Assembly: GCF_004209775.1 (NCBI RefSeq)
Contig: NZ_CP035914.1
Location: 2,232,001 to 2,296,000, forward strand
Direction: 5' to 3'
DNA: 64,000 bases
From: Synechococcus sp. WH 8101
GTDB taxonomy: Bacteria; Cyanobacteriota; Cyanobacteriia; PCC-6307; Cyanobiaceae
Shown here: positions 46,701 to 54,686 of the stretch, piece after piece
Position numbering within the stretch: the first letter of the stretch is position 1
Layout: each line of letters begins with the position of its first letter
Position numbers and translations under genes: made by a program
The notes under the pieces: model-generated
Database searches by the model: none
The model's input: the letters and a program-made list of their open reading frames with translations, nothing else
Told to the model about the DNA's origin: nothing

Positions 46701-47146
46701 GGATCTTCGCTGACGAAGTTGTAAACCAGAAGGATCGAGTTGGAGGCCTTATTCACCGTGACCCCGGCTTTTCGCACCTCCTCCGGCAGCTGGGGCTCCG
46801 CCAGGGAAACCCGATTCTGCACATTCACCTGGTTAATATCGCCATCGGTGCCGCTGGCAAAGGCCACATCAATGGCGCTCACCCCATCGGATGAACTGTT
46901 GGACTTGATGTAGTCCATATTCTCCACACCATTGATCTGCTGCTCGAGCACGCTGGTGACGCCTTCTTCCACCGACACCGCATCGGCACCCGTGTAATTG
47001 GCCCGCACCTTGACGGTGGGGGGAGCAATATCGGGGAGGTTTTCAATCGGCAGGATCGGGATCGCAATCAGACCCACGATCACAATCAGGATGCTGCAGA
47101 CCGTGGTGAGAACAGGCCTGGTGATGAAGTTGTTGGAAGCAGACAT
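43742..47146 (-). CDS. RND efflux permease (AcrB/HAE1 family)
   Basis: 1134 residues, 12 membrane segments with two large periplasmic loops. N-terminus FITRPVLTTVCSILIVIVGL, porter-domain signature (PPTVKVRANYTGADAVSVEE), central TM block with LATGLVVDDAITVIED (the proton-relay Asp pair region), and the second half QVGLVMLIGLAAGNGILIVD. Drug or hydrophobic compound/H+ antiporter; substrate unknown. Longer than E. coli AcrB (1049) because of an extra hydrophobic insertion near 520-600. Ten bases downstream of the adaptor gene. The outer-membrane partner is not in the window. Confidence 0.95.
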   Translation of the reverse strand: MSASNNFITRPVLTTVCSILIVIVGLIAIPILPIENLPDIAPPTVKVRANYTGADAVSVEEGVTSVLEQQINGVENMDYIKSNSSSDGVSAIDVAFASGTDGDINQVNVQNRVSLAEPQLPEEVRKAGVTVNKASNSILLVYNFVSEDPDKIFYSAETISGLLDLNLTDAIKRVKGVGDLTYFGNRKLAFRLWLDPDKLTAFGLTSSEVVNQVSSQNRLVPAGQVGGEPSPQGQEFTFTVQLQGRLRSVEEFEAMIVRTVEDGGLVRLRDVGAVQLGGESYAVSATDLQGVPSVGLAVYQLSGSNALEVSDGVKQVLADFEATMPVGLKMEKIYDNTDFISASIQGVVNSLRDAVVLVVLILFLFLQNWKATLVPGIAIPVALIGTFGLVLAFGFSLNQLTLFGLVLATGLVVDDAITVIEDTSSKRAEGLSALEAAKATMDELFSAVIATSLVKFAVFLPVLFFPGATGTIYKQFAATVIFSIAISTFNALTFSPMLSALLLARESKDPGRRAYAIAGTLIGFVYGLLVVGGGAAMVLVPTVVGALVGLVLARLIDRPCALPFTLGGAISGLALVGVSRWFPVLFFPALGLSLGWFTPVIFANFNRLYAVMERRYAAALGWALSRRRLVMSLLAAGILCTAVAFRIIPGGFVPIEDQGYAIGVVQAPEGVSTQVTEAINDQVAAVLRTEKDITAASVFSGASLDGNSPNKGLFFFGTKNWSDRRERDQNVAAIVERLNRKLAAAIDGARVFVVEPPAIPGYGTGGGFEFQLLDQSGGAYNLGEFFGTAGQLIQAGNSDPDLDRVYTLFAPESPQIAIDVDRDRMAALGVDFGAAMQTFSVNFGGLYVNDTFQEGKVRRVYVQAGAESRATPDKLTALYVKDQQGDQIPLSEFFTVKETVGPTVVPRFNLYRSIKIEGTPAPGKSSGQAINAMKAIFARLDPQGLSFDWTGISREEVKAGALAVVIFALGVLAVYLVLAAQYESYSDPLIILMTVPTAMLGALIFLALRGEVLNVYAQVGLVMLIGLAAGNGILIVDLANQRMLAGASALEAARFAASSRLRPILMTAISSLFGFLPLVFASGAGARSQTSLGAVVFGGLLVATVLSLFVVPVFYVVVKTLLPTDSAAAEEQPS

Positions 47147-47155
47147 GCCAGGCCG

Positions 47156-48259
47156 TCAGTTCTTGACCTGAATCGGCATGCCATGCCGAAGGCTGAGCAA
47201 ATTGGTGGTGATCACCTTGTCACCCAACGCCAGGCCCTTGACCACGGGATAACGGTTGTTCTGCAGTGACCCAAGGGTCACCGGCGTCTGCAGGGCAAAA
47301 CGGGTGCCCGCAGGGATCTTGCCCATCTCGATGCCCTTGCGGATCCGGCTCAGATCCGCCTTGCCAGGCTGCGCTTCCAGCTGCTTGAAGCTGCCCACCC
47401 GATACACAAAACTCTGCCCCGACGATTGGGTGACCGCAGCAAAAGGCACCGACGGCAGCTGACGGGCATCAAGCTGAACCCGGGTGCGCAGCCGTTGGCC
47501 GTTGCGCAGCACGCCATCGGGGTTGGGAAACACGGCCTTCACCAGCAGAGCCTGGGTGCCAGCGGCAATGGTCGGATCCACCGACGTGACCGTGCTCTGG
47601 GCGAGCACCTTGTTCGATCCGGGCATGCTCAGCACCACCGGAAGGCCCAGCTGAATCCGGTCGGAATAGGTGGAGGGCACCTCCACCCGGGCCTCCAGCT
47701 GGTTGTTCTTGATCAATTGGGTAAAGGGATCACCGGAGCGGATCACATCCCCCACCTTCACCTGCACATCGGCCACGATGCCCCGCACCGGTGAGCGCAG
47801 GTTGCTGTAGGAGAGATCGGCTTCCTTGGCGATCACCGCTTCCCGGGAAGCCACGTACTGCGCTTTGAATTCATCGCGCTCTTTGGCGGAGGCGGCCCCC
47901 TGCGGCACGAGGAACTCGTAGCGCTCCCAGTTGAGTTTGTCCTTCTGCGCCTGCGCCTGGAGGTTGGCCAGTTCGGCGCGGATCTGGGTCTGATCGAGCA
48001 CCACCAGCAACTGACCGGGGGCCACCGCATCACCCTGGGAGATTTTCAGCTCCAGAATCCGGCCAGAAGCCTGGGCCGCCAGCTGCACCAGCTCCTTCGC
48101 CTCGAGGGTGCTGACGGTGTCGATGTCGTCGGTGAAGCGAGCCTCGGTCACAGGAGCCACCTCCACCGCCACAGGCGCCCGTGACGGCGTCGCCTTGCCA
48201 CAGGCCGCAAGGCTGACGCCCAGAGCCGCCATCGATGCCAGACGTCGCAGAAGAATCAC
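47156..48259 (-). CDS. RND efflux periplasmic adaptor (membrane fusion protein)
   Basis: 367 residues. Lipoprotein signal LASMAALGVSLAAC; biotinyl-lipoyl-like halves around AQASGRILELKISQGDAVAP and SNLRSPVRGIVADVQVKVGD, coiled-coil hairpin (about 80-150), beta-barrel and membrane-proximal domains after 200. GTG at 48259 is chosen because it supplies the Arg-Arg n-region of the signal; ATG 48232 would leave only nine residues before the lipid Cys. Bridges the RND pump and an outer-membrane channel. Confidence 0.94.
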   Translation of the reverse strand: MILLRRLASMAALGVSLAACGKATPSRAPVAVEVAPVTEARFTDDIDTVSTLEAKELVQLAAQASGRILELKISQGDAVAPGQLLVVLDQTQIRAELANLQAQAQKDKLNWERYEFLVPQGAASAKERDEFKAQYVASREAVIAKEADLSYSNLRSPVRGIVADVQVKVGDVIRSGDPFTQLIKNNQLEARVEVPSTYSDRIQLGLPVVLSMPGSNKVLAQSTVTSVDPTIAAGTQALLVKAVFPNPDGVLRNGQRLRTRVQLDARQLPSVPFAAVTQSSGQSFVYRVGSFKQLEAQPGKADLSRIRKGIEMGKIPAGTRFALQTPVTLGSLQNNRYPVVKGLALGDKVITTNLLSLRHGMPIQVKN

Positions 48260-48348
48260 GGGCGGCTGCAGATGGGACTGATTATGGAAGGCATGCGCGG
48301 TGCTGGTGCTCTTGCCCGGGCGAGAATCTGCTGATCAAGACCGGTGGG

Positions 48349-50565
48349 ATGACGGCCGATCTGTTCTCGCATCACGGCGATCAGCTCAGGCAGCGGCAGG
48401 CGCCACTGGCCGATCGCCTCAGGCCGCGCAACCTCGATGACTTCGTCGGGCAGGGCGCCATCCTGGCCGAGGGTCGCTTGCTGCGCCGCGCCATTGCCGC
48501 CGATCGGGTCGGCAACCTGCTGCTCCATGGTCCGCCAGGAGTCGGCAAGACCACCCTGGCGCGGATCATCGCCAACCACACCCGCGCGCACTTCAGCAGC
48601 CTCAATGCCGTGCTCGCCGGGGTGAAGGAACTGCGGGCGGAGGTCGATGCGGCGCGACGGCGACTGGAGCGACACGGCCTGCGCACGATCCTGTTCATCG
48701 ATGAGGTGCATCGCTTCAACAGCGCCCAGCAGGATGCCCTGCTGCCCTGGGTGGAGAACGGCACCCTCACCCTGATCGGCGCCACCACGGAAAACCCCTA
48801 TTTCGAGGTCAACAAGGCGCTGGTGAGCCGGTCGCGCCTGTTCCGCCTTCAGGCACTCGAGGCCGAGGATCTTCACCGCTTGCTGCAGCGGGCCCTCAGC
48901 GACAGCGAACGGGGCTATGGCGACCGGGCCGTCAGCGTGACAGCCGAGGCCGCCGCCCATCTGGTGGATGTGGCGAACGGCGATGCCCGCAGCCTGCTCA
49001 ATGCCCTGGAGCTGGCCGTGGAAAGCACGCCGGCGAACGCGGACGGCACGGTGAGGATCGATCTGGCCATCGCCGAGGAATCGATCCAGCAGCGAGCCGT
49101 GCTCTACGACAAGCAGGGCGACGCCCATTTCGACACGATCAGCGCCTTCATCAAGTCGCTGCGGGGCTCCGATCCTGATGCCGCCCTGTTCTGGCTGGCC
49201 CGCATGGTCGAAGCGGGAGAGAACCCTCGCTTCATTTTCCGGCGGATGCTGATCGCCGCCGGGGAAGACGTGGGGCTGGCCGATCCCCAGGCGATGGTGG
49301 TGGTGGAAGCCTGTGCCTCCGCCTTCGAACGCACTGGATTGCCAGAGGGCCTCTACCCCCTCGCCCAGGCGGCGCTTTACCTGGCCTGCACCGACAAGAG
49401 CAACAGCACGATCGGCATCTTCGAAGCGATCAGCAGTGTGCGCAGGGCCCAGCGACAGGACGTGCCCAGCCACCTGCGCGATGCCAACCGAGACGGCGAC
49501 GCCTTCGGCGATGGCCAGGGCTATCGCTACCCCCATGCCTTCCGGGAGCACTGGGTGGCCCAGCAGTATCTGCCCACAGCCCTGCAGGGGGAAGCGTTCT
49601 GGACGCCCGGGCGCCAGGGCTGGGAAGGGGCGCGGCGGGATCGGCTGCTCGAACGTCGCGCCGCCCAGCTGGCCGCAGCCGCCGAAGCCGTGGATGACCA
49701 CCCCCTGCTGGTGAGCAGCGGACCGGAGCAGCCCCAGCTGGAACGCTGGCTGCAACGGCAACTGGCCCAGGACGGCGAACGGTTGCAGGAGCTGCGACGA
49801 CGGCTCTGGGCCGACCTGCGTTGGCAACGCACCGATCGGGTGCTGCTGGTGGGTGGTCGCTCCCTGCTCTGGGCCCTCGATCCCCTCGCTGCGGCCTGTG
49901 ATGGCAGCGTGGCAATGCTCTGCGGCTCCAGCCAGGATCGTGATCGGCTCGAGGCCCAAATCACCCTGCTCGATCCCCTGCACCAACCGATGCTGCTGAA
50001 CGGTGTGGAGGGTCTGCTGCAGCTCGATCCAGAGCACCGCTTTGAGGTGATCGGCGGTCGGCTGAACCAGGAGGACCTCGCCCTGGCGGACTTAGACCAC
50101 CACTGGGCCAGCGTCAGTGACCGGGCCAGCGACACGGGCCGCCTGCGGCTGTTGATCAGCACACCGGAGCTCGGCCCCGCCGCCGCCCTACTGGCAGTGG
50201 GGCAACTCAAACCCGAGCAACTCGCCAGCAGCGAACGCCGGCAACTCGACGCGCTTCTGGCCCTGGAGTCGACCTGGCTCAACGATGCACGGGCCACGAC
50301 CGCGCTGCAGGCCGCCTTGCAACGAGCCGGTTGGTCGCTCAGCCAGGAGCGGTGGCAGGAATCGCTGCGCCTGCCCCTGGATCAGCCCTTGATCGAGCGC
50401 TGGTTGGGGGAAGGTCGTCCCTATCGGCTCCGCCTGGACGCAAGCGGACCCGAGGCTGCCGCCTGTGCTCCCCTGCTGCGGCGGTGGCTCGAGGCGCATC
50501 GCGGTCGCGCCCTGCCCCAGCGACTCGGCCACCTCCGCCTGTCGGGCGAGCGCTCAAGAGCCTAA
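48349..50565 (+). CDS. rarA: RarA/MgsA AAA+ ATPase fused to a C-terminal unknown domain
   Basis: 738 residues from ATG 48349. RarA part (about 1-430): RLRPRNLDDFVGQGAILAEG, Walker A HGPPGVGKTTLARI (about 61), Walker B LFIDEVHRFN, sensor GATTENPYFEVNKALVSRSR, then FIKSLRGSDPDAALFWLARM and AGEDVGLADP. RarA loads at stalled forks near SSB. About 300 extra residues follow, including RVLLVGGRSLLWALDPLAAA and a Gly/Leu-rich beta-alpha pattern that may be Rossmann-like. This RarA-plus-domain fusion is characteristic of cyanobacteria; the added domain has no assigned function. Confidence 0.92.
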   Translation: MTADLFSHHGDQLRQRQAPLADRLRPRNLDDFVGQGAILAEGRLLRRAIAADRVGNLLLHGPPGVGKTTLARIIANHTRAHFSSLNAVLAGVKELRAEVDAARRRLERHGLRTILFIDEVHRFNSAQQDALLPWVENGTLTLIGATTENPYFEVNKALVSRSRLFRLQALEAEDLHRLLQRALSDSERGYGDRAVSVTAEAAAHLVDVANGDARSLLNALELAVESTPANADGTVRIDLAIAEESIQQRAVLYDKQGDAHFDTISAFIKSLRGSDPDAALFWLARMVEAGENPRFIFRRMLIAAGEDVGLADPQAMVVVEACASAFERTGLPEGLYPLAQAALYLACTDKSNSTIGIFEAISSVRRAQRQDVPSHLRDANRDGDAFGDGQGYRYPHAFREHWVAQQYLPTALQGEAFWTPGRQGWEGARRDRLLERRAAQLAAAAEAVDDHPLLVSSGPEQPQLERWLQRQLAQDGERLQELRRRLWADLRWQRTDRVLLVGGRSLLWALDPLAAACDGSVAMLCGSSQDRDRLEAQITLLDPLHQPMLLNGVEGLLQLDPEHRFEVIGGRLNQEDLALADLDHHWASVSDRASDTGRLRLLISTPELGPAAALLAVGQLKPEQLASSERRQLDALLALESTWLNDARATTALQAALQRAGWSLSQERWQESLRLPLDQPLIERWLGEGRPYRLRLDASGPEAAACAPLLRRWLEAHRGRALPQRLGHLRLSGERSRA

Positions 50566-50571
50566 GAAAGG

Positions 50572-50602
50572 CAAAAAAAAAGCCCCGGCAGAGCCGGGGC
50601 TT
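50572..50602 (-). terminator. Rho-independent terminator of the DUF1400-like gene
   Basis: On the minus strand AAGCCCCGGC / GCCGGGGCTT (10-bp stem, loop TCT) followed by a run of nine T. Lies 33 bases past the stop of the leftward secreted protein gene, and immediately after the rarA stop on the other strand. Strong, matching a highly expressed transcript. Confidence 0.92.
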
Positions 50603-50634
50603 GAGGGAAAGAAGTCGCAAGGACTTCAGCTGGC

Positions 50635-51264
50635 TCACCAGAGGCCGCGGACGGGAGCAGCGGCGCGGGGAGCGGGAGCAGCAGGCAGGATCTGGTTGGC
50701 CTGGATGCAAGCGGGCAGGAACACGTACCAGGACAGCAGAGAGGTGGCCTGAGCACCGTTGAGGCCGCTCTTGCAAACGTTCTGGGAACCGTCGGACTTG
50801 CCGTTGTCAGCCAGAGCGAAGTCGACGGGCAGGTTGGCCATGATGCCCTCGGAGGAGAGCTTGCCGTCGATGGAGTCGGCGATGATCGCGGAGCGCAAGG
50901 CCACCACGGAGGTCTTCGTCTTCATCCAGTAGGGGAAGTAGCTGGTGGTCTGCTCCTTAAGGAACTTCTCACCATCCTTGGAGTAGAGGAAGCGGGAAAC
51001 GCCGATCAGATCAACGTCGTAGGTCTTGGTCATGCCTTCGCGGATCTCATCAGCGGTCCAACCGGAGCCGCCGATGCCGGACTGCAGAGCACGGTCGGTG
51101 ATGTCACCGTTCTTGAAGAAGGTTTTGAAGGCCTTGGACTTGGTGGTCCAGACAGCGCCACCGGTTTCCCAACGCACAGGGCGCGAGGTACCGGCTTCAG
51201 CGGCGACAGCCAGGGTGGAGAGGGAGGCGCCAGCAACGAGGCCGGCAGCGAGACGGGTGAACAC
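50635..51264 (-). CDS. Secreted stand-alone DUF1400-like protein
   Basis: 209 residues from GTG 51264. Sec signal (LAAGLVAGASLSTLAVAAEA), then a helical domain resembling the DUF1400 N-terminal module found in cyanobacterial alpha/beta hydrolases (FKTFFKNGDITDRALQSGIG; TYDVDLIGVSRFLYSKDGEK; TSVVALRSAIIADSIDGKLS). No hydrolase domain follows. The mature C-terminus has two Cys (NVCKSG, PACIQA) and a Pro/Ala tail. A consensus-like promoter and a strong terminator flank it, implying high, monocistronic expression. Function unknown. Confidence 0.78.
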   Translation of the reverse strand: MFTRLAAGLVAGASLSTLAVAAEAGTSRPVRWETGGAVWTTKSKAFKTFFKNGDITDRALQSGIGGSGWTADEIREGMTKTYDVDLIGVSRFLYSKDGEKFLKEQTTSYFPYWMKTKTSVVALRSAIIADSIDGKLSSEGIMANLPVDFALADNGKSDGSQNVCKSGLNGAQATSLLSWYVFLPACIQANQILPAAPAPRAAAPVRGLW

Positions 51265-51290
51265 GGACGGCGGAAAAAGACGTCAACCGA

Positions 51291-51319
51291 ATTATTACTG
51301 ACGGGAATAAAACTGCCAA
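51291..51319 (-). promoter_or_regulatory. Sigma70-type promoter of the DUF1400-like gene
   Basis: Minus-strand -35 TTGGCA (plus 51314-51319) and -10 AATAAT (plus 51291-51296) with an exact 17-bp spacer; each hexamer is 5 of 6 to consensus. Predicted start about 20 bases before the GTG. The -35 lies in a small hairpin (AACTGCC / GGCAGTT) that may also end transcription from the upstream gene. Confidence 0.65.
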
Positions 51320-51431
51320 CTGATTTGGGCAGTTCAGCACCAAAGACGCACCACACAGACCGGAATTGGGCGACGCAGATCGGGTCTATCAACACTCGCG
51401 CGTCTCATCAATCCCGCAGCAAGATTGTGAA

Positions 51432-51959
51432 TCAAGAGGACTGTGTCGGCCCGAAGGCCTGCCAACCCGCAGGGCATCCAGACGGAGCCAATGTGCCGGG
51501 ACGTGGCAGAGAACCACGGCACTGCAAGCGCTCCAGGCGATCACCCTTGAGGCGCACTTCGGCCATGAATCCCTCACCGCCGCGACGGGGCGTCAACCAG
51601 AGCCGGCTGAAGCCAGCCCCACTCTCGACCCGGGCCTGAAGCTCCTGGCCCGCATCCAAGCCCAGATCCGCCAGAGAGCCCGCGAAATGCCCCCAGTAAT
51701 GGCGGGTCATCTGACCACTCACAAACTGGGCTAGCAGCACCTCCGAATCCCGGCGTCGATGCAAGGTGCTCTCGCGCTCCTCGAGCACCAGGCTCACTGG
51801 CCTGGTGTCATCCTCCAAACCCGTGATCGAAGCCAACCGTGCCGTCGCCGGTGTGGAAGGGCGCATCATGCCCGCCAGCCCTAGCGCCACCAGACACACG
51901 GCCGCTAACGCAGAGGGCAGTTGACGCAGCGACAGGGAGGCCAAGGCCGACCGAGACAA
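51432..51959 (-). CDS. Hypothetical protein with N-terminal membrane anchor
   Basis: 175 residues from TTG 51959. One hydrophobic segment (LPSALAAVCLVALGLAGMM, about 14-32) suggests an anchor or uncleaved signal. The exported part includes LLAQFVSGQMTRHYWGHFAG and a beta-rich GFSRLWLTPRRGGEGFMAEV. No family recognised. It sits 9 bases after the phosphopantetheinyl transferase stop, so shares its transcript. The start is uncertain; internal ATGs at about residues 31-32 would remove the anchor. Confidence 0.6.
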   Translation of the reverse strand: MSRSALASLSLRQLPSALAAVCLVALGLAGMMRPSTPATARLASITGLEDDTRPVSLVLEERESTLHRRRDSEVLLAQFVSGQMTRHYWGHFAGSLADLGLDAGQELQARVESGAGFSRLWLTPRRGGEGFMAEVRLKGDRLERLQCRGSLPRPGTLAPSGCPAGWQAFGPTQSS

Positions 51960-51968
51960 CGACCGCCA

Positions 51969-52622
51969 TCATGCTAGGCAGAGGATCCCAGCCTGTCTCG
52001 CCTCAGGCCGCGCCGATCGGGTCATCGCCAAGGTCCAGTCGCCCACCTGCCAGCGCCGAACCGCCAGGGTCCACCCCCCCGTGCGATGCACCGCCAGATC
52101 AGCCTCGGGCTGGCACGACCACTGGCTCAGGTCGCGGGCGATGCTGCCGTGTTGCCACTTGATCGCCGCCTCCTTCACCACCCACAAGTCGAGCACCGCC
52201 TCGCGAAGCGCCTCACCCTCCAACCCCTGAAGCGCCCGGCGCTCCGGCTCCAGAAAAAAGCGCTCCGCCAAAGCCCTGGCGGGCACGGCGCGATCCCGCC
52301 GCTCCAGATCCACGCCGAGCCGATCAGGGGCCCAACCCACCAGCAGCGCGTCACAACAGTGACTGAGACTGACGGCGCCCCAACCGCGTGCCAACTCGGG
52401 AGGCAATCCCGGGGGAGCCTGCAGGGGCAGATCGCGTGGATGGACGCTGAACAGATTGCCCAGGAGCCAACGCATCCAGGCACGCGACAGCCGATAGCGA
52501 TCCCGACGCCGTGGCGGCAATGCCGCAGCCCAGGCCGTTTCCTGTGCCGACAGACACTCCTGCGACTGGGCCCCCTGCTGCGGCGATTCGTGCCATCCCT
52601 GCAGCTGTGGCACGAGCCACAA
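51969..52622 (-). CDS. 4'-phosphopantetheinyl transferase (Sfp/HetI type)
   Basis: Transfers the phosphopantetheine arm from CoA to acyl-carrier proteins. 217 residues from TTG 52622. Motifs: SLSHCCDALLVGWAPD, LGVDLERRDR (Mg/CoA site), and LDLWVVKEAAIKWQHGS (WxxKEAxxK). Sfp-type length. The frame is open to 52688 (ATG), but that would overlap the divergent bcp start by 28 bases; TTG 52622 or GTG 52613 avoids this. In cyanobacteria one such enzyme usually serves fatty acid synthase ACP. Confidence 0.88.
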   Translation of the reverse strand: MWLVPQLQGWHESPQQGAQSQECLSAQETAWAAALPPRRRDRYRLSRAWMRWLLGNLFSVHPRDLPLQAPPGLPPELARGWGAVSLSHCCDALLVGWAPDRLGVDLERRDRAVPARALAERFFLEPERRALQGLEGEALREAVLDLWVVKEAAIKWQHGSIARDLSQWSCQPEADLAVHRTGGWTLAVRRWQVGDWTLAMTRSARPEARQAGILCLA

Positions 52623-52660
52623 GGCAGGTACGCTGCGCCGCGGCCCGTGATCACTGCAGC

Positions 52661-53128
52661 ATGACCCTTCAAATCGGAGATCCCGCACCCGATTTCACGC
52701 TCCCAGATCAGAACGGTGCCTCAGTGCAGCTGTCATCTCTGCGGGGCAAGCGCGTGGTGATTTACTTCTATCCCAAGGACGCCACACCGGGCTGCACGAA
52801 AGAGGCCTGCAATTTTCGCGATCGCTGGGCGGAGTTTGAGAAGCACGACATCGTGGTGTTGGGGATCAGCAAAGACGACGCTGCGTCGCACCAGCGCTTC
52901 ATCGCCAAACAGACGTTGCCGTTCACGCTCTTGACCGATGCGGAGCCCTGCCCGGTCGCGAGCTCCTATGAGAGTTACGGACTGAAGAAATTCATGGGCC
53001 GGGAATTCATGGGCATGATGCGGCACACGTTTGTGATTGATGCCCAGGGCCATCTGGAGCTGATCTACCGCAAGGTGAAAGCCGAGGTGATGGCCGATCA
53101 GATCCTGGCGGACCTCAAGCTGGCCTGA
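52661..53128 (+). CDS. bcp: Thioredoxin-dependent peroxiredoxin (BCP/PrxQ)
   Basis: 155 residues from ATG 52661. Peroxidatic and resolving Cys five residues apart in ATPGCTKEACNFRD, the PrxQ arrangement, within YFYPKDATPGCT. GISKDDAASHQRFI and RHTFVIDAQG also match. Detoxifies H2O2 and organic peroxides with thioredoxin as donor, linking to the FTR system in this window. Tail overlaps coaX by 14 bases. Confidence 0.96.
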   Translation: MTLQIGDPAPDFTLPDQNGASVQLSSLRGKRVVIYFYPKDATPGCTKEACNFRDRWAEFEKHDIVVLGISKDDAASHQRFIAKQTLPFTLLTDAEPCPVASSYESYGLKKFMGREFMGMMRHTFVIDAQGHLELIYRKVKAEVMADQILADLKLA

Positions 53129-53846
53129 GCGGCGGCAGCGTGATGGCGAGCGGGCCCTGCCCCGCCGGCAGGGTGACCAACCCTTCCAGCACCAGCTCCG
53201 GCACATGCCGCACCTCAGCACCACGCCGCCGCAGATGGGGCAACAGCTGCGGTGCATCACCACCGCAGAGCCAGAGGGGCCAGGGACAACAGTGTTGCGC
53301 CTCCACCAGCAAACCCACAGCAGCCTGCAGGGCACCACGGCGCATCGCTGCGGCGGTCTCTTTAGGAAAGAGTGGGTCATCGCGATCATGCACGCGCTCC
53401 GGCGGCAGACTCGGCAGGTCCCTGGTTCCCTGAGCCATCGCCCGCCCCTGAAGCGCCAGCCCCGGAGCCAGCTGCCCTCCGGCAAACACCCCCGCAGCGG
53501 TGACCCTGGTGAGACTGAGCACGGTGCCCGCATCCGCCACCAGCACCCCGGGCTCATCCGATGCCCGGATCAACTGCCAGGCCCGCCAGGCCGCCAGGGC
53601 CCGATCGACACCGACCCAGGGCGGCAGCTCCTGCAAAGGCACCTCCGCCACAGTGATCTGCCGAGCAGGATCAAGGCCCGCCTCACTGGGCACGGGTCCG
53701 ACGGCCGCCCAGCGATCGGGAGGCTGACGGCGCAGGCGCTGCAGCTCCGGAGCGCCATGGTCGAACTGCCAACCGCTGCTCCGCCACGCCGCCCAGTGCC
53801 AGCGACTGTTGCCGATCAGCAGGACGCTGAAGCGGTCAGCGCCCAC
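53115..53846 (-). CDS. coaX: Type III pantothenate kinase
   Basis: First step of CoA synthesis. 243 residues from GTG 53846. The P-loop-like N-terminus is LLIGNSRWHWAAW (in place of the usual DxGNT). VLVADAGTVLSLT and GGQLAPGLALQGRAMAQGT follow, then LWLCGGDAPQLLPHL. Cyanobacterial CoaX proteins often differ in the first motif; here Ile-Gly replaces Asp-x-Gly, so the usual metal-ligand Asp appears missing. The start overlaps the cysH stop by one base (TAGTG), fixing it. Confidence 0.85.
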   Translation of the reverse strand: MGADRFSVLLIGNSRWHWAAWRSSGWQFDHGAPELQRLRRQPPDRWAAVGPVPSEAGLDPARQITVAEVPLQELPPWVGVDRALAAWRAWQLIRASDEPGVLVADAGTVLSLTRVTAAGVFAGGQLAPGLALQGRAMAQGTRDLPSLPPERVHDRDDPLFPKETAAAMRRGALQAAVGLLVEAQHCCPWPLWLCGGDAPQLLPHLRRRGAEVRHVPELVLEGLVTLPAGQGPLAITLPPLRPA

Positions 53847-54634
53847 TAAATGCCGTCCCCCATCACCCCCGGGAGATGGATGCCGCATTCCTGCTTCATG
53901 CCGCCAAAGCGGGTCTGGCGCCCGGATTGCTCCGCACCATCGGGTGCACTGGAGTGCCAGTCACCCACCGTGGAATAGCCCTGCTCGAACAGGGGATGCT
54001 GGGGCAACTCATGCTCCTGCATGTAGTAGTACACATCGCGCGGAGTCCACTCCAGCAGTGGTCGCAGGGAGAGCCGGCCCCGAATCGGATCCAGCAGCGA
54101 CATGGTGCCGCGATGGTCGGTCTGGCCGCGGCGCACCCCACTCGACCAGCAGCGCACCTCAAGGGTCTCCATCGCCTGCTCCAGGGGTTCCACCTTGCGC
54201 AGCCGCAGGTAAAGATCCAGATCTTCCATCCTCCCCGTGGCCCAGAGCTGTCCATGCAGCGCCTCCATGCGTGCTGGAGACAGCGGGCTCTGCGCCACAT
54301 ACAGGCGCAAGCCAAAACGATCGGTCAGAGCATCGGCATAGCGATAGGTCTCGGGCGGGAGATAGCCCGTATCCACCCAGATCACCGGGACGTCCCGTCC
54401 CATCGGCAGGGTGCTGATCATGTGCAACAGCACCGACGACTGGATCCCGAAACTGGTGGTGACGGCAAAGCCAGCGCCAAAACGCTCGGCCGCCCAAAGC
54501 AGACGGTCACGTGGCGTGAGCGGTTCCAGCAGGGCACGGTCCTGCAGCAGCTCCTGCTCGCCTGTCATCACCAACGCCATTGCTGAGACACCATCCGTTG
54601 CGATCAGCCCGTGGTTCTTCACCCCATCCTCCAA
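53846..54634 (-). CDS. cysH: Phosphoadenylyl-sulfate reductase (PAPS reductase)
   Basis: Reduces PAPS to sulfite with thioredoxin in assimilatory sulfate reduction. 262 residues. TTSFGIQSSVLLHM (PP-loop), WVDTGYLPPETYRYAD, LRKVEPLEQAMETLEVRCWS, GVRRGQTDHR, and the C-terminal catalytic KQECGIH. The paired CC/CxxC cysteines that hold the 4Fe-4S cluster of APS reductases are absent, so this is the cluster-free, E. coli-like PAPS type. M19 or M23 are alternative starts. coaX follows with a one-base overlap. Divergent from ndbB. Confidence 0.95.
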   Translation of the reverse strand: MEDGVKNHGLIATDGVSAMALVMTGEQELLQDRALLEPLTPRDRLLWAAERFGAGFAVTTSFGIQSSVLLHMISTLPMGRDVPVIWVDTGYLPPETYRYADALTDRFGLRLYVAQSPLSPARMEALHGQLWATGRMEDLDLYLRLRKVEPLEQAMETLEVRCWSSGVRRGQTDHRGTMSLLDPIRGRLSLRPLLEWTPRDVYYYMQEHELPQHPLFEQGYSTVGDWHSSAPDGAEQSGRQTRFGGMKQECGIHLPGVMGDGI

Positions 54635-54686
54635 TGCCGACCGTCCGCAGGGGCTGCCTATGGTTCGAGCAGATCAGCGGAGTGTC

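Noticed and set aside
48256-50037. 593-codon minus-strand frame opposite rarA
   Set aside because: Entirely antisense to the rarA fusion, without recognisable motifs.
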